Shown here one piece after another: positions 45,529 to 56,698 of a stretch of DNA of 64,000 nucleotides. The notes beneath the pieces are model-generated. The model ran no database searches and was not told where the DNA came from. It saw only the letters and a list, made by a program, of their open reading frames with translations. Source of the DNA: Polyangiaceae bacterium. Its GTDB lineage: Bacteria > Myxococcota_A > Polyangia > Polyangiales > Polyangiaceae. Position 1 is the stretch's first letter, and every line of letters starts with the position of its first letter. The position numbers were made by a program, and so were the translations under genes. The stretch spans positions 1 to 64,000 of the forward strand of contig WQYX01000013.1 in assembly GCA_009781005.1 (NCBI GenBank), given 5' to 3'.

Positions 45529-48189
45529 ATGAAGGCCCTGTTCTCCCTGTTTCCCCAAAACGACTTCTCGCTGATCGCGGTCGTCCTTCTGATGCCCCTT
45601 CTGGGTGCATTCGTGAACGGCGTCTTCGGCAAGCGTCTCGGCAAGTCCGCCGTTCGCCTCATGGCGCTCGCGGCGGTCGGTACGAGCTTCGTCGCGGCCG
45701 TCCTCGCGTTCGGCGCGCTGCACGCCGCGGTCGACGCGACGCGCACGACGGTGATGGTGGACGGTCACGCAGTGACGCACCACGAACACGTCAAGCTCTT
45801 TTGGACCGCGTGGGAGTGGATGCGCACTTCGCGCGTCGTCTCCACGGCCGCGGGAGCGAAAGACATCGGCGTGCCGATCGACATTCGTTTCAGCATCGAC
45901 GCGCTCTCCGGCGTCATGATGCTCGTCGTCACGGGCATCGGCTTCCTCATCCACGTCTATTCGACTTCGTACATGGCCGAGGACAAGGCGTATTGGCGCT
46001 TCTTCTGTTACCTGAATCTCTTCATCTTCTCGATGCTCGTCCTCATCCTTGGGGACAACCTCGCCGTGCTCTTCATCGGCTGGGAAGGCGTCGGCCTGTG
46101 CAGCTACCTGCTCATTGGCTTCTGGTACGAGAAGATGCCGAACGCGGCGGCCGGCAAGAAAGCGTTCATCGCGAACCGCATCGGCGACTTCGGTCTGCTC
46201 GTCGCCATGTTCTTGCTTGTACAATACACGGGGGCGCTCGACTGGACGGGCATCCAGAACGGTGCGCGTGATCTGCTCACGCCGTCCCCGGGCGCGCAGG
46301 TGCACCTCTGGCCCATTGGCGCCGGGCAGTTCCAAGACGTTTTCTTGGGTCCCATCAAGATCCCGCTGCACTTCCTGCAACCTTCCGCGCCGCTCACCAT
46401 CACCGCCGCAACGGCCGTAGGTCTCGCGCTCTTTCTTGGCTGCACAGGCAAGAGCGCGCAGATCCCGCTCTACGTCTGGCTCCCGGACGCCATGGCAGGC
46501 CCAACGCCGGTGAGCGCGCTCATCCACGCGGCCACCATGGTCACGGCAGGCATTTACCTCGTGTGCCGCCTGTCGTTCGTGTTCGTGCTGTCGCCGTTCG
46601 TCATGACGGTCGTGGCGTTCACGGGTGTGCTCACCGCGCTCTTCGCGGCCACGATCGCGCTCGTGCAGAACGACATCAAGAAGGTGCTTGCATATTCCAC
46701 GGTAAGCCAGCTCGGCTTCATGTTCCTCGGCGTAGGCGTCGGGGCATTTACGGCCGGCTTCTTCCACGTCTTCACGCACGCGTTCTTCAAAGCGTGCTTG
46801 TTCCTCGGAGCCGGCAGTGTCATCCACGCGATGCACGCACGCATCCACGACGACACCAAATCCCAAGACATGCGCAACATGGGCGGCCTGCGAAAGCACA
46901 TGCCGCTCACGTACTGGACGTTCGCCGCCTCCACGGCCGCCATCATCGGTTTCCCGCTGACGAGCGGTTGGTTCTCGAAGGATGAAATCATCTCGAGCGC
47001 GCTCGTCAACAAGTCCGTCAGCCCGTACGCCGCCGAGCTCGCCAAGCTGAAAATCACCGTATGGACGGCGCCTGCGTGGGTGCCCACGGCGCTCTGGATC
47101 ATCGGCGTCCTCGCCGCGACACTCACTGCATTTTACATGTGTCGCTGCGTGCTGCTCACGTTCTGGGGTGACTTCCGTGGCTGGACCATCGGTCGTCGTT
47201 CAGAGCCAACGATCACGGACAAGCAGCCGGCACTCGAAGCCCACGAGAGCGAAGACGATCCTCACGGCGACGAGGATCATCATCACGAGGAAGATCTCAC
47301 GCAGCCGGGTCCTGCGCCGCACGAGTCTCCGCGGCCCATGACCATCCCGCTGATCATCCTTGGCACGGCAGCCGTCTTCGCGGGACTCTTCCTCAACCCG
47401 GCAGCCATCAAGCTGTTCATCCATGACTGGGACTTCCTCCCGATGGATCACTGGCTCGATCCGGTGTTCCACGAAGCATCGCAAGGAGTCGTGTCCGTTG
47501 CGGCGGATGAATCGGGCAAGCACCATCTCGAGTGGCTCTCGCTCGTGATGGCGCTCGTCGCGTTCGCGGTCGGCACGGGCATCGCGTACTGGATGTACGT
47601 GCTCAAGCAGGGCAAGCCTGCGAGCGCGCTCGCCGCAAAGTCGCCGGCGCTCTATGGACTCGTGCTCGACAAGTGGCGCATCGACGAAGTTTACGACGCA
47701 ACGGTGGTTGCGGGTGTCGACGCCCTTGCGGACACGGCCGTGTCCGCTGATCAGAGCGTCATCGACTTCGTTCTTGCGCGTCTCACGTCGATCCTCGTCT
47801 CGGCTTTCGGCATCATCTTGCGCCTCTTGCAGAACGGCGTCGTGCACGTGTACGCGGCGATCATGGTCATAGGCATGACGGCGCTCGGATGGTTTTTCAT
47901 CCAGCCGCATGCCGACGTGAGCGTCATCGAAAACAGCAACGGCGACTACGTGCTCTCGGCCTCACCCGGTCTTGGTTACAGCTTCAAGTGGTATCCGGAA
48001 GCGCAGGGCGAGCCGCAGCAGAAAACCTTCACGGCCACCGACTCGCTCGAGCTGCATCTCGACGAGGGCAAGTCGCAGACCGTCAAGCTCGAAGTCCGGA
48101 ACGCGTTCGGTCTCACGGCAACGAAAGAGAAGCCCGTGTCACGTCCGAAGGTCGAAAAGCCTCAGCAAATTCAGCTTGGGGAGCGGTGA
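45529..48189 (+). CDS. nuoL: NADH-quinone oxidoreductase subunit L with C-terminal extra domain
   Basis: An antiporter-like distal pump subunit, 886 residues against about 610-680 in most bacteria. The core has VGLCSYLLIGFWYEK, PLYVWLPDAMAGPTPVSAL and NDIKKVLAYSTVSQLG with the pump Lys and Glu residues. Two additions are visible: an acidic/His-rich loop near residues 565-600 (HGDEDHHHEED), and after the last helix about 90 residues (from VSVIENSNGDYVLSASPG to EVRNAFGLTATKEK) with the look of an Ig/PKD-type beta domain. The domain would hang on one face of the tip of the membrane arm; its role is unknown. Confidence 0.94.
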   Translation: MKALFSLFPQNDFSLIAVVLLMPLLGAFVNGVFGKRLGKSAVRLMALAAVGTSFVAAVLAFGALHAAVDATRTTVMVDGHAVTHHEHVKLFWTAWEWMRTSRVVSTAAGAKDIGVPIDIRFSIDALSGVMMLVVTGIGFLIHVYSTSYMAEDKAYWRFFCYLNLFIFSMLVLILGDNLAVLFIGWEGVGLCSYLLIGFWYEKMPNAAAGKKAFIANRIGDFGLLVAMFLLVQYTGALDWTGIQNGARDLLTPSPGAQVHLWPIGAGQFQDVFLGPIKIPLHFLQPSAPLTITAATAVGLALFLGCTGKSAQIPLYVWLPDAMAGPTPVSALIHAATMVTAGIYLVCRLSFVFVLSPFVMTVVAFTGVLTALFAATIALVQNDIKKVLAYSTVSQLGFMFLGVGVGAFTAGFFHVFTHAFFKACLFLGAGSVIHAMHARIHDDTKSQDMRNMGGLRKHMPLTYWTFAASTAAIIGFPLTSGWFSKDEIISSALVNKSVSPYAAELAKLKITVWTAPAWVPTALWIIGVLAATLTAFYMCRCVLLTFWGDFRGWTIGRRSEPTITDKQPALEAHESEDDPHGDEDHHHEEDLTQPGPAPHESPRPMTIPLIILGTAAVFAGLFLNPAAIKLFIHDWDFLPMDHWLDPVFHEASQGVVSVAADESGKHHLEWLSLVMALVAFAVGTGIAYWMYVLKQGKPASALAAKSPALYGLVLDKWRIDEVYDATVVAGVDALADTAVSADQSVIDFVLARLTSILVSAFGIILRLLQNGVVHVYAAIMVIGMTALGWFFIQPHADVSVIENSNGDYVLSASPGLGYSFKWYPEAQGEPQQKTFTATDSLELHLDEGKSQTVKLEVRNAFGLTATKEKPVSRPKVEKPQQIQLGER

Positions 48190-48194
48190 GCGAA

Positions 48195-50189
48195 ATGAAG
48201 ACGTCTGATCCCACCGCCTCGCCAACCGATTCGTTCGATACGGCGCCCGCGCGTCCTCTGTGGATTGTGCGCGCCTTCTTCTTCCTCGCCCTCACGATCA
48301 TCGTCGTTGCGCTCACGCAGCTCCTCGGCCGTTCGGGCGCAAGCGAGAACGTCGGCGCGTTCAGCGCATCGAATGCCATGATCGGCGCGATTGTCCCTGC
48401 TGGCATCGCCGCCGTCGTCGCGGCACTCATCCCGAGCCGCCAGGGCTGGCGCGTCCGCCTCCCGCTCGCACTCATCGCGGCGATCTTCGCGATTTTCGTC
48501 TCGCGCCTGTGGCCCGGAACAGAAGCAGCAGCCGTAACGACCGGCGCTCCGGCCGAGCCGCCCACGCTGCTCTCGTGGCTCATCGGGCTGCCTCTCGGGG
48601 GCGCCGTGGCAATCCTCTTCTTGCCGCGTCAGTCGCCGCGATTTCTCAAGGCAACGACGTTCATCATCATGATCGTCACGCTCTTCGCGAGCATTCCTCT
48701 GCTTCGCGTGGACATGGGGCGCACCTACCACTTCAACCAAGACGTGATGTGGATCGAGCGCTTCGGAATCCATTATCACGTCGCGCTCGACGGCATCTCG
48801 CTCTGGCTCGTCGTCTTGACGGTGTTCATCACGCCCATCGCGGCGTACGTGTCGTTCGGATCCATCGACAAGCGCATCAAGGACTGGTGCTTTTCGCTCC
48901 TCGTGCTCGAAGCCGCGATGATCGGCTCGTTCGTGGCTCTCGATCTGTTCCTCTTCTACGTCTTCTGGGAGCTCATGCTCATCCCGATGTACGTGATGAT
49001 CGGAGTCTGGGGCGGCGCCAATCGCATCAAGAGCGCGCTCAAATTCTTCCTCTTCACGATGACCGGCAGCATGCTGATGCTCGCCGCCATTTTGTATGTA
49101 GCATACACATATGGGAAAGTGACGGGCGGCAACACCTCGTTCGACTACTTCGAAGTGGGCCGCATCGCCTTCCCCATGCACGTGCAGAGGTGGCTCTATT
49201 GGGGCTTTGCGATCTCGTTCTTCGTCAAAGTCCCCATGTTCCCGGTGCACACGTGGCTGCCGGATGCGCACACGGAAGCTCCAACGGCCGGTTCCATCAT
49301 CCTTGCTGCCGTCATGCTGAAGATGGGCACGTACGGCTATCTGCGTTTCTGCATGGGATTGTTTCCGGAGGCTGCTTCGCAGTACGCCGCCACGCTCGCA
49401 GGCGTCGCGGTGCTCGGCGGCATTCTGTACGGCGCGCTCTGCGCCTGGCGTCAAGACGACGTCAAACGCCTCGTTGCCTATTCGTCGGTCGCGCACCTCG
49501 GCTACGTCATGCTCGGCCTGTTCGCAGCAACGCCGTCCAGCATCGAGGGCTCCGTCTTGCAGATGGTCAACCACGGCGTCACCACGGGCGCGCTCTTCCT
49601 TCTCGTCGGCGTCATTTACGATCGCCGGCACACCCGTCAGCTCGATGAGTTCGGTGGCCTCGCCAAGGCCATGCCCGTCTACGCAGCTCTCTTCGTCATC
49701 GCATCGCTCGCGAGCGTGGGTCTACCCGGTACGAACGGCTTCGTTGGCGAGTTCTTGATCATCGTGGGGACGTTCGCGTCGAACAAGCTCGGTCACGTCA
49801 ACGGCATCCAAGCCGTGGGCGCAGCTCTTGGCGTCATCCTCGCTGCACTCTACATGTTGACGGCGATCCAAAAGATGTTCTTCGGGCCGGTCACGCGTTC
49901 GGAGAACAAGCATATCGCCGACATCCGCCCGCGCGAGATCCTCGCGGTTGCGCCGCTGATGATCGCCATCTTCGTCATCGGTTTCGCTCCGAACCTCTTG
50001 CTCGGCCAGATGCGCGACGCCGTTTCACGCGTCATCGACGACATGAATGCGCGCGTCGAAACGAGCCCGCCCCCTCATTATTACGCGGGTCCGATTAAGC
50101 TTCTCCCCCGCTCCGCGGAGGCGCCGAAGTCTATCGCGGATGCTCTCGCGAACCCCACGGCAACCGCCGTCACCACGCCCAGCCCCTAA
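48195..50189 (+). CDS. nuoM: NADH-quinone oxidoreductase subunit M with N-terminal extension
   Basis: A 664-residue proton-pumping subunit; NuoM is usually about 500. The core from residue about 125 has FVFWELMLIPMYVMIG-type helix text (YVFWELMLIPMYVMIGVWGG), HTWLPDAHTEAPTAGSIILA, and KRLVAYSSVAHLGYVMLG. The first about 120 residues add a polar start and three further hydrophobic helices not found in the usual protein. The ATG at 48195 is chosen because earlier starts overlap nuoL coding sequence. A C-terminal Pro/Thr-rich tail follows the last helix. Confidence 0.94.
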   Translation: MKTSDPTASPTDSFDTAPARPLWIVRAFFFLALTIIVVALTQLLGRSGASENVGAFSASNAMIGAIVPAGIAAVVAALIPSRQGWRVRLPLALIAAIFAIFVSRLWPGTEAAAVTTGAPAEPPTLLSWLIGLPLGGAVAILFLPRQSPRFLKATTFIIMIVTLFASIPLLRVDMGRTYHFNQDVMWIERFGIHYHVALDGISLWLVVLTVFITPIAAYVSFGSIDKRIKDWCFSLLVLEAAMIGSFVALDLFLFYVFWELMLIPMYVMIGVWGGANRIKSALKFFLFTMTGSMLMLAAILYVAYTYGKVTGGNTSFDYFEVGRIAFPMHVQRWLYWGFAISFFVKVPMFPVHTWLPDAHTEAPTAGSIILAAVMLKMGTYGYLRFCMGLFPEAASQYAATLAGVAVLGGILYGALCAWRQDDVKRLVAYSSVAHLGYVMLGLFAATPSSIEGSVLQMVNHGVTTGALFLLVGVIYDRRHTRQLDEFGGLAKAMPVYAALFVIASLASVGLPGTNGFVGEFLIIVGTFASNKLGHVNGIQAVGAALGVILAALYMLTAIQKMFFGPVTRSENKHIADIRPREILAVAPLMIAIFVIGFAPNLLLGQMRDAVSRVIDDMNARVETSPPPHYYAGPIKLLPRSAEAPKSIADALANPTATAVTTPSP

Positions 50190-50200
50190 AGGCAATCGAT

Positions 50201-51694
50201 ATGGCGCTCGCGTTCGTTCTGTCTCCTCTGCTCGTCGTCGTTGTCGGCGCGCTCCTCCTCATGCTCGCTGAAGCTTTCACGAAGAAGCGCAGCGCAACGT
50301 CGTCGGGGGTCGCGCTCGGCGCAACCATGGTCTTTGCGACGGGTTTCGCGTTCTCCATCGGCGCCTGGCTCGCAGGCGTCGAAGACGTCCCCGGTGCGGA
50401 CGCACTCGCTCCGTGGATCATCGTCGATCGATTCACGCTCTTCTTCGACGGCATCCTTTGCCTTGGCGGCGTCCTCGCGTCGCTTCTCGCGGGCGGATAT
50501 CTGCCGGAGCACAAGCTCGATCGCGGCGAGTTCTACGCGCTGCTCCTGTTCGCCACGGTCGGCGCCATGATGCTCGCCGCTGCGGGCGATCTCCTGACGG
50601 TGCTCCTCGGTCTCGAGACGATGTCGATCGGCGCATACGCCATCACCGCGTTCCGCCGCACCTCGGCGCGCTCCGCAGAAGGCGCACTCAAGTACTTCTT
50701 GCTCGGCTCCTTCGCGGCGGCGATCTTGCTCTACGGCTTCGCGCTTCTCTACGGCGCAACGGGCCACACGGATCTGGCGGGCATCGGCGACGCCGTCAGG
50801 CGCGGCGGGGATCGCTCGCCCATGATCCTCATCGCACTCGTCCTCATCTTGGCCGGCCTCGCGTTCAAGATCTCCGCGGTGCCCTTCCACATGTGGACGC
50901 CGGATGCATACGAAGGCGCGCCCACGCCGGGCACGACGTACATGGCGTCCGTCGTGAAGGCTGGCGGCTTTGCGATGCTCCTTCGCGTTCTGTTCCTATG
51001 CTTCGGCGACAAGGCTTCGATGTCGTGGTCGGCAGGCTGGCCACCGGCGCTCGCATGGATCGCCGTCATCACGATGACGGTGGCAAATCTCATTGCCGGT
51101 CAGCAGGAGTCGGTCAAACGCATGCTCGCTTACTCGAGCATCGCGCACGCCGGGTACCTCCTCGTTGGCGTCGTCGCGGCCATGCACTCCATGTCGCAAG
51201 CGGGCGCCAGCGTGCTCTACTATTTGCTCACGTACATGGTGTCGACCGCGGGCGCGTTCGGCACGCTCATCCTCTGCGGCAGCCGCGGCAAAGAAGCGGT
51301 CACGTATGAAGATCTCGCGGGCATCGGCCGCAGACACCCACCGGCCGCCCTCGCGTTCTCGCTGTTTCTGATTTCGCTCGCGGGCATCCCTCCAACCGCC
51401 GGCTTCTTCGGCAAGTGGTTCGTGTTCCGCGCAGCCATCGACTCAGGCTTCTACGCCCTCACGGTGATCGCGTTCATGAACAGCGTCGTCGCCGCTTACT
51501 ACTACCTGCGCGTGCTCGTGTTCATGTACATGCGCGAACCCGCAGCGGGCGCGCCCGTCGCCGTGCCCATGCGATCGGCGTACGTTGCGGTGGCTCTCCT
51601 GCTCTCCGCCATCCTCGTCCTGATCCTTGGCATCGTACCCGGCCAAACGCTCGACATGGCCATCAAGGCAGCATCCATCTTCGGCGCCGGCTAA
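50201..51694 (+). CDS. nuoN: NADH-quinone oxidoreductase subunit N
   Basis: A 497-residue third antiporter-like subunit. LLGLETMSIGAYAITAFRR, AVPFHMWTPDAYEGAPTPGT and KRMLAYSSIAHAGYLLVG carry the conserved Glu, Lys and His positions. It ends the nuo cluster. nuoABCD, nuoG, nuoH and nuoI are absent from this window, so complex I genes must be split between loci. Its 3' flank is followed at once by two repeat sequences. Confidence 0.96.
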   Translation: MALAFVLSPLLVVVVGALLLMLAEAFTKKRSATSSGVALGATMVFATGFAFSIGAWLAGVEDVPGADALAPWIIVDRFTLFFDGILCLGGVLASLLAGGYLPEHKLDRGEFYALLLFATVGAMMLAAAGDLLTVLLGLETMSIGAYAITAFRRTSARSAEGALKYFLLGSFAAAILLYGFALLYGATGHTDLAGIGDAVRRGGDRSPMILIALVLILAGLAFKISAVPFHMWTPDAYEGAPTPGTTYMASVVKAGGFAMLLRVLFLCFGDKASMSWSAGWPPALAWIAVITMTVANLIAGQQESVKRMLAYSSIAHAGYLLVGVVAAMHSMSQAGASVLYYLLTYMVSTAGAFGTLILCGSRGKEAVTYEDLAGIGRRHPPAALAFSLFLISLAGIPPTAGFFGKWFVFRAAIDSGFYALTVIAFMNSVVAAYYYLRVLVFMYMREPAAGAPVAVPMRSAYVAVALLLSAILVLILGIVPGQTLDMAIKAASIFGAG

Positions 51695-51704
51695 CCCGCC
51701 CGCT

Positions 51705-51749
51705 TCCGCTTTGGCGCGATCTCATCGTTGGGGCCTGCGCTGCGGTCAG
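51705..51749 (+). repeat. Left half of a G-type palindromic element
   Basis: The string GCGATCTCATCGTTGGGGCC followed by TGCGCTGCGGTC differs from copy G (9611 onward) at only about three positions. No right arm follows; instead the structured repeat copy 2 begins within a few bases. Confidence 0.6.
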
Positions 51750-51751
51750 TT

Positions 51752-51859
51752 GTGGCCCCATCCGCGCCATCTCGCTTCGCTCGCTGCGCCGCCTTCCCCT
51801 TGCCACGTGCTCGTCAGGGCCGAAGCGGCCCTTCCTGCGCACGGACGGGGAAGGCAAGA
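51752..51859 (+). repeat. Copy 2 of the structured repeat with covarying stems
   Basis: Outer stem GCCTTCCCC (51791)/GGGGAAGGC (51847), conserved CGTGCTCGTC, inner stem GGGCCG-AAG-CGGCCC (51817-51831), conserved TCCTGCGC. Compared with copy 1 both stems have changed on both strands, while the loops and joining segments have not. It ends 28 bp before the start of a lipoprotein gene, so it would be in that gene's 5' region. Confidence 0.65.
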
Positions 51860-51887
51860 AGACCGTAATCTACAAGGTTTGATCTCG

Positions 51888-52838
51888 ATGAAATCCCCCT
51901 CCCTTGTTGCCATGGCGTTTCTTGTTGCTGCGAGTGGTTGCACGAAACCAAGCGCCGAGAAGAAAGAGCAGCTCGACGCCAACGTTGCTCCCGCGAGCGA
52001 TGCAGGAGTGACTTCACCTGCGCCAGCGGCAAAAGCGGCCACGGATGCGGGAGTCATCAACGCAACGGCTCTTCCTGCGGCGTCCATTGCGGCCATGGTG
52101 AATCCTTCAAACCTGCCAGCGTATGCAGGAGCAACGGGAAGCATCGAAGGCACCATCTGGGTGACGGGCGACGCCGCGCCGACGACACCCGCAGACTTCG
52201 CAAAGTGTCCTGAAGCTGCAAGCATCTGGGGACACGCCTTTCGTGAGGGAGCGCCCCCTGCCGCGGGTGCGCCTGCGCCCGGTGCGCGTCCGCTTGCAGA
52301 TGCCATTGTCGTTGTCACGGGGTATCAAGGCTTCTACGTGCCTGAGAAAAACGAGGCGAAGGAAGTCGTCATTGACCACTGTGGTTACAGACAGCGAACC
52401 GTGACGCTTACGTTCGGCCAGCGCCTCGAAGTGCGAAATCTCTCGAGGGAATTCTGGACGCCAAAGCTCGAACCCGGTGCAAATCAAGTCATGATGATGG
52501 CGGCACCGAAGGGCGATCCCGTGCGCATCTACCCAACGAAGCCAGGTCATTGGCTCCTTACGGACGCGGGACGCGGATACGCCGTTGTCGACGTCTATGC
52601 ATTCCTTCATCCCCTGCATACCTCTACGGACGCGGCAGGTCATTATCGGATAGAGGGGGTCCCGCTGGGCAAGGTGACGGTGAATACCACGCACCCGCAT
52701 ATCCCCAACAGTGCCGGAGTCGATATCGATATCCAGGCGAACGTAGTGCACAAAGTCGATCTTGTATTGCACAACGAAATCAAGAAAGACGCAGCCGCAC
52801 CCCATCCTGATGCAACCGCACCAACCAAGCCTCGTTAG
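51888..52838 (+). CDS. Lipoprotein with cupredoxin-like and carboxypeptidase-regulatory-like regions
   Basis: A 316-residue lipoprotein (signal to AASGC). An Ala/Asp/Lys-rich linker of about 70 residues precedes a first beta region with GSIEGTIWVTGDA. VIDHCGYRQRTVTLTFGQRL then leads into VRNLSREFWTPKL, the layout of a cupredoxin-like domain with Cys and several His. It ends with DAAGHYRIEGVPLGKVTVN, a CarboxypepD_reg-like module typical of surface proteins, and THPHIPN. Metal binding is possible but not shown. Its stop codon is part of a strong hairpin. Function is unknown. Confidence 0.7.
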   Translation: MKSPSLVAMAFLVAASGCTKPSAEKKEQLDANVAPASDAGVTSPAPAAKAATDAGVINATALPAASIAAMVNPSNLPAYAGATGSIEGTIWVTGDAAPTTPADFAKCPEAASIWGHAFREGAPPAAGAPAPGARPLADAIVVVTGYQGFYVPEKNEAKEVVIDHCGYRQRTVTLTFGQRLEVRNLSREFWTPKLEPGANQVMMMAAPKGDPVRIYPTKPGHWLLTDAGRGYAVVDVYAFLHPLHTSTDAAGHYRIEGVPLGKVTVNTTHPHIPNSAGVDIDIQANVVHKVDLVLHNEIKKDAAAPHPDATAPTKPR

Positions 52839-52872
52839 CGCTACTGCCGGAAGTATTCCGGCAGTAGCGCTA
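52836..52872 (+). terminator. Strong hairpin containing a stop codon
   Basis: TAGCGCTACTGCCGGAA, loop GTA, and the exact complement: 17 paired bases with a three-base loop. The TAG is the stop codon of the upstream lipoprotein gene. It is the first of three hairpins between this gene and convergent hsdR and may end both transcripts. Confidence 0.65.
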
Positions 52873-52874
52873 GC

Positions 52875-52894
52875 AAAGCCGCGGGAGCGGCTTT
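52875..52894 (+). terminator. Small bidirectional terminator hairpin
   Basis: AAAGCCGC-GGGA-GCGGCTTT followed by one more T on this strand and preceded by A residues, so both directions have a short U-like run. Second of the three hairpins. Confidence 0.6.
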
Positions 52895-52907
52895 TCGGAG
52901 GGGTGAA

Positions 52908-52927
52908 TTGCCCGCGAAAGCGGGCAA
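52908..52927 (+). repeat. GAAA-tetraloop hairpin
   Basis: TTGCCCGC-GAAA-GCGGGCAA: an 8-bp stem closed by a GNRA-type loop, 31 bp from the hsdR stop on the other strand. Probably stabilises the hsdR transcript end or ends transcription. Confidence 0.55.
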
Positions 52928-52958
52928 GAGGGGGCGCCGCCACCACCCCTTCCCCACT

Positions 52959-56023
<3,065 letters not shown>

Positions 56024-56027
<4 letters not shown>

Positions 56028-56612
56028 GGGTTCTTCTTTCGCTTCGGGGCCAAGGGAGCCGTCGGCTCATTCGACTTTGCCGCGAGCCGCTTGCTCTCTG
56101 CTACGACACGGTCGAAGTCGGAGACGAACTCGCGATCTTGGCGCACGCGGAACACCTCGTACTCGGCCTCCGCCTTGAGCTTCGCCTCCAGCGCAGAGGT
56201 GCAACCCTTGTCGGCGAGCACCGGGTAGTCTGAGAGCCTGAGGAAGCGGGTCAGGAAAGACGCCCAGTCGGCCATCTTCATCAGGATGCCGCGCCGGGCC
56301 CGGTTCTCGGCGAGGTCGACGGCGATGACCGCATCGAGGTTGTAGAAGTCGACCGTCCGAGTCACGTCACGCCCACCCTCGCGCTGAACTACTTCCATTT
56401 TGGAAGTAGTTGCGAACGGGTCCAGCTCGCCGGAATCGAAGATGTTTTTCAGGTGCTTGATGATAGCGGGCACGCCCACGGCGAACAGCTCGGAGCTGCG
56501 TCAGCCACACCGTTTCGTCGCGCACGAGCACGCCGACCTTCACTACGCCCTTGGGCGACTTGTAGAGGATGAAGTCGCTTGGGGTGATGGGGGTTTGGGG
56601 CGCCGAGGTCAT
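56024..56612 (-). pseudogene. rhuM: Second rhuM-like gene, frameshifted
   Basis: The start (56612, MTSAPQTPITPSDFILYKSP) encodes the RhuM N-terminal DNA-binding-like motif up to DETVWLTQ. Just after this, the expected residues are lost; at about 56495 the frame shifts and continues as ELFAVGVPAIIKHLKNIFDS to a C-terminal [10 protein letters not shown]. Several bases and the helix start are missing, and the normal middle of RhuM (as in the intact copy) has been deleted too. The open part overlaps hsdR by GTGA. RhuM-type proteins often sit inside type I restriction operons; their role is unsettled. Confidence 0.8.
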
Positions 56613-56698
56613 GCAGTGGCTTCCTTTTTCTCTCCGATCGTGCGAACCAGATTCTCGAGCGCAGCTTCTTCGACGACGGACTCGGTGCAGGCGGTCAC
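56609..56698 (-). pseudogene. Remnant of an hsdR N-terminus between two rhuM genes
   Basis: GTG at 56698 starts a 29-codon frame, [20 protein letters not shown] and so on, then stops. [11 protein letters not shown] is identical to residues 5-15 of hsdR. The start overlaps the intact rhuM stop (GTGA) and the stop overlaps the second rhuM start (ATGA), reproducing the rhuM-hsdR junction. It marks an ancient tandem duplication of that segment. Confidence 0.85.

Noticed and set aside
45211-46899. A 562-codon open frame on the minus strand opposite nuoK-nuoL, and a 486-codon one opposite nuoM (48171-49631)
   Set aside because: Both are highly charged, low-complexity translations antisense to clear nuo genes; they are by-products of GC-rich codon bias.
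47889-48194. Longer N-terminus for nuoM
   Set aside because: It would overlap about 300 bp of nuoL coding sequence in another frame; ATG at 48195 follows nuoL directly.
51627-51887. Extended start of the lipoprotein gene into nuoN
   Set aside because: It reads through the end of nuoN and two repeats and removes the signal peptide; ATG at 51888 begins a proper lipoprotein signal.
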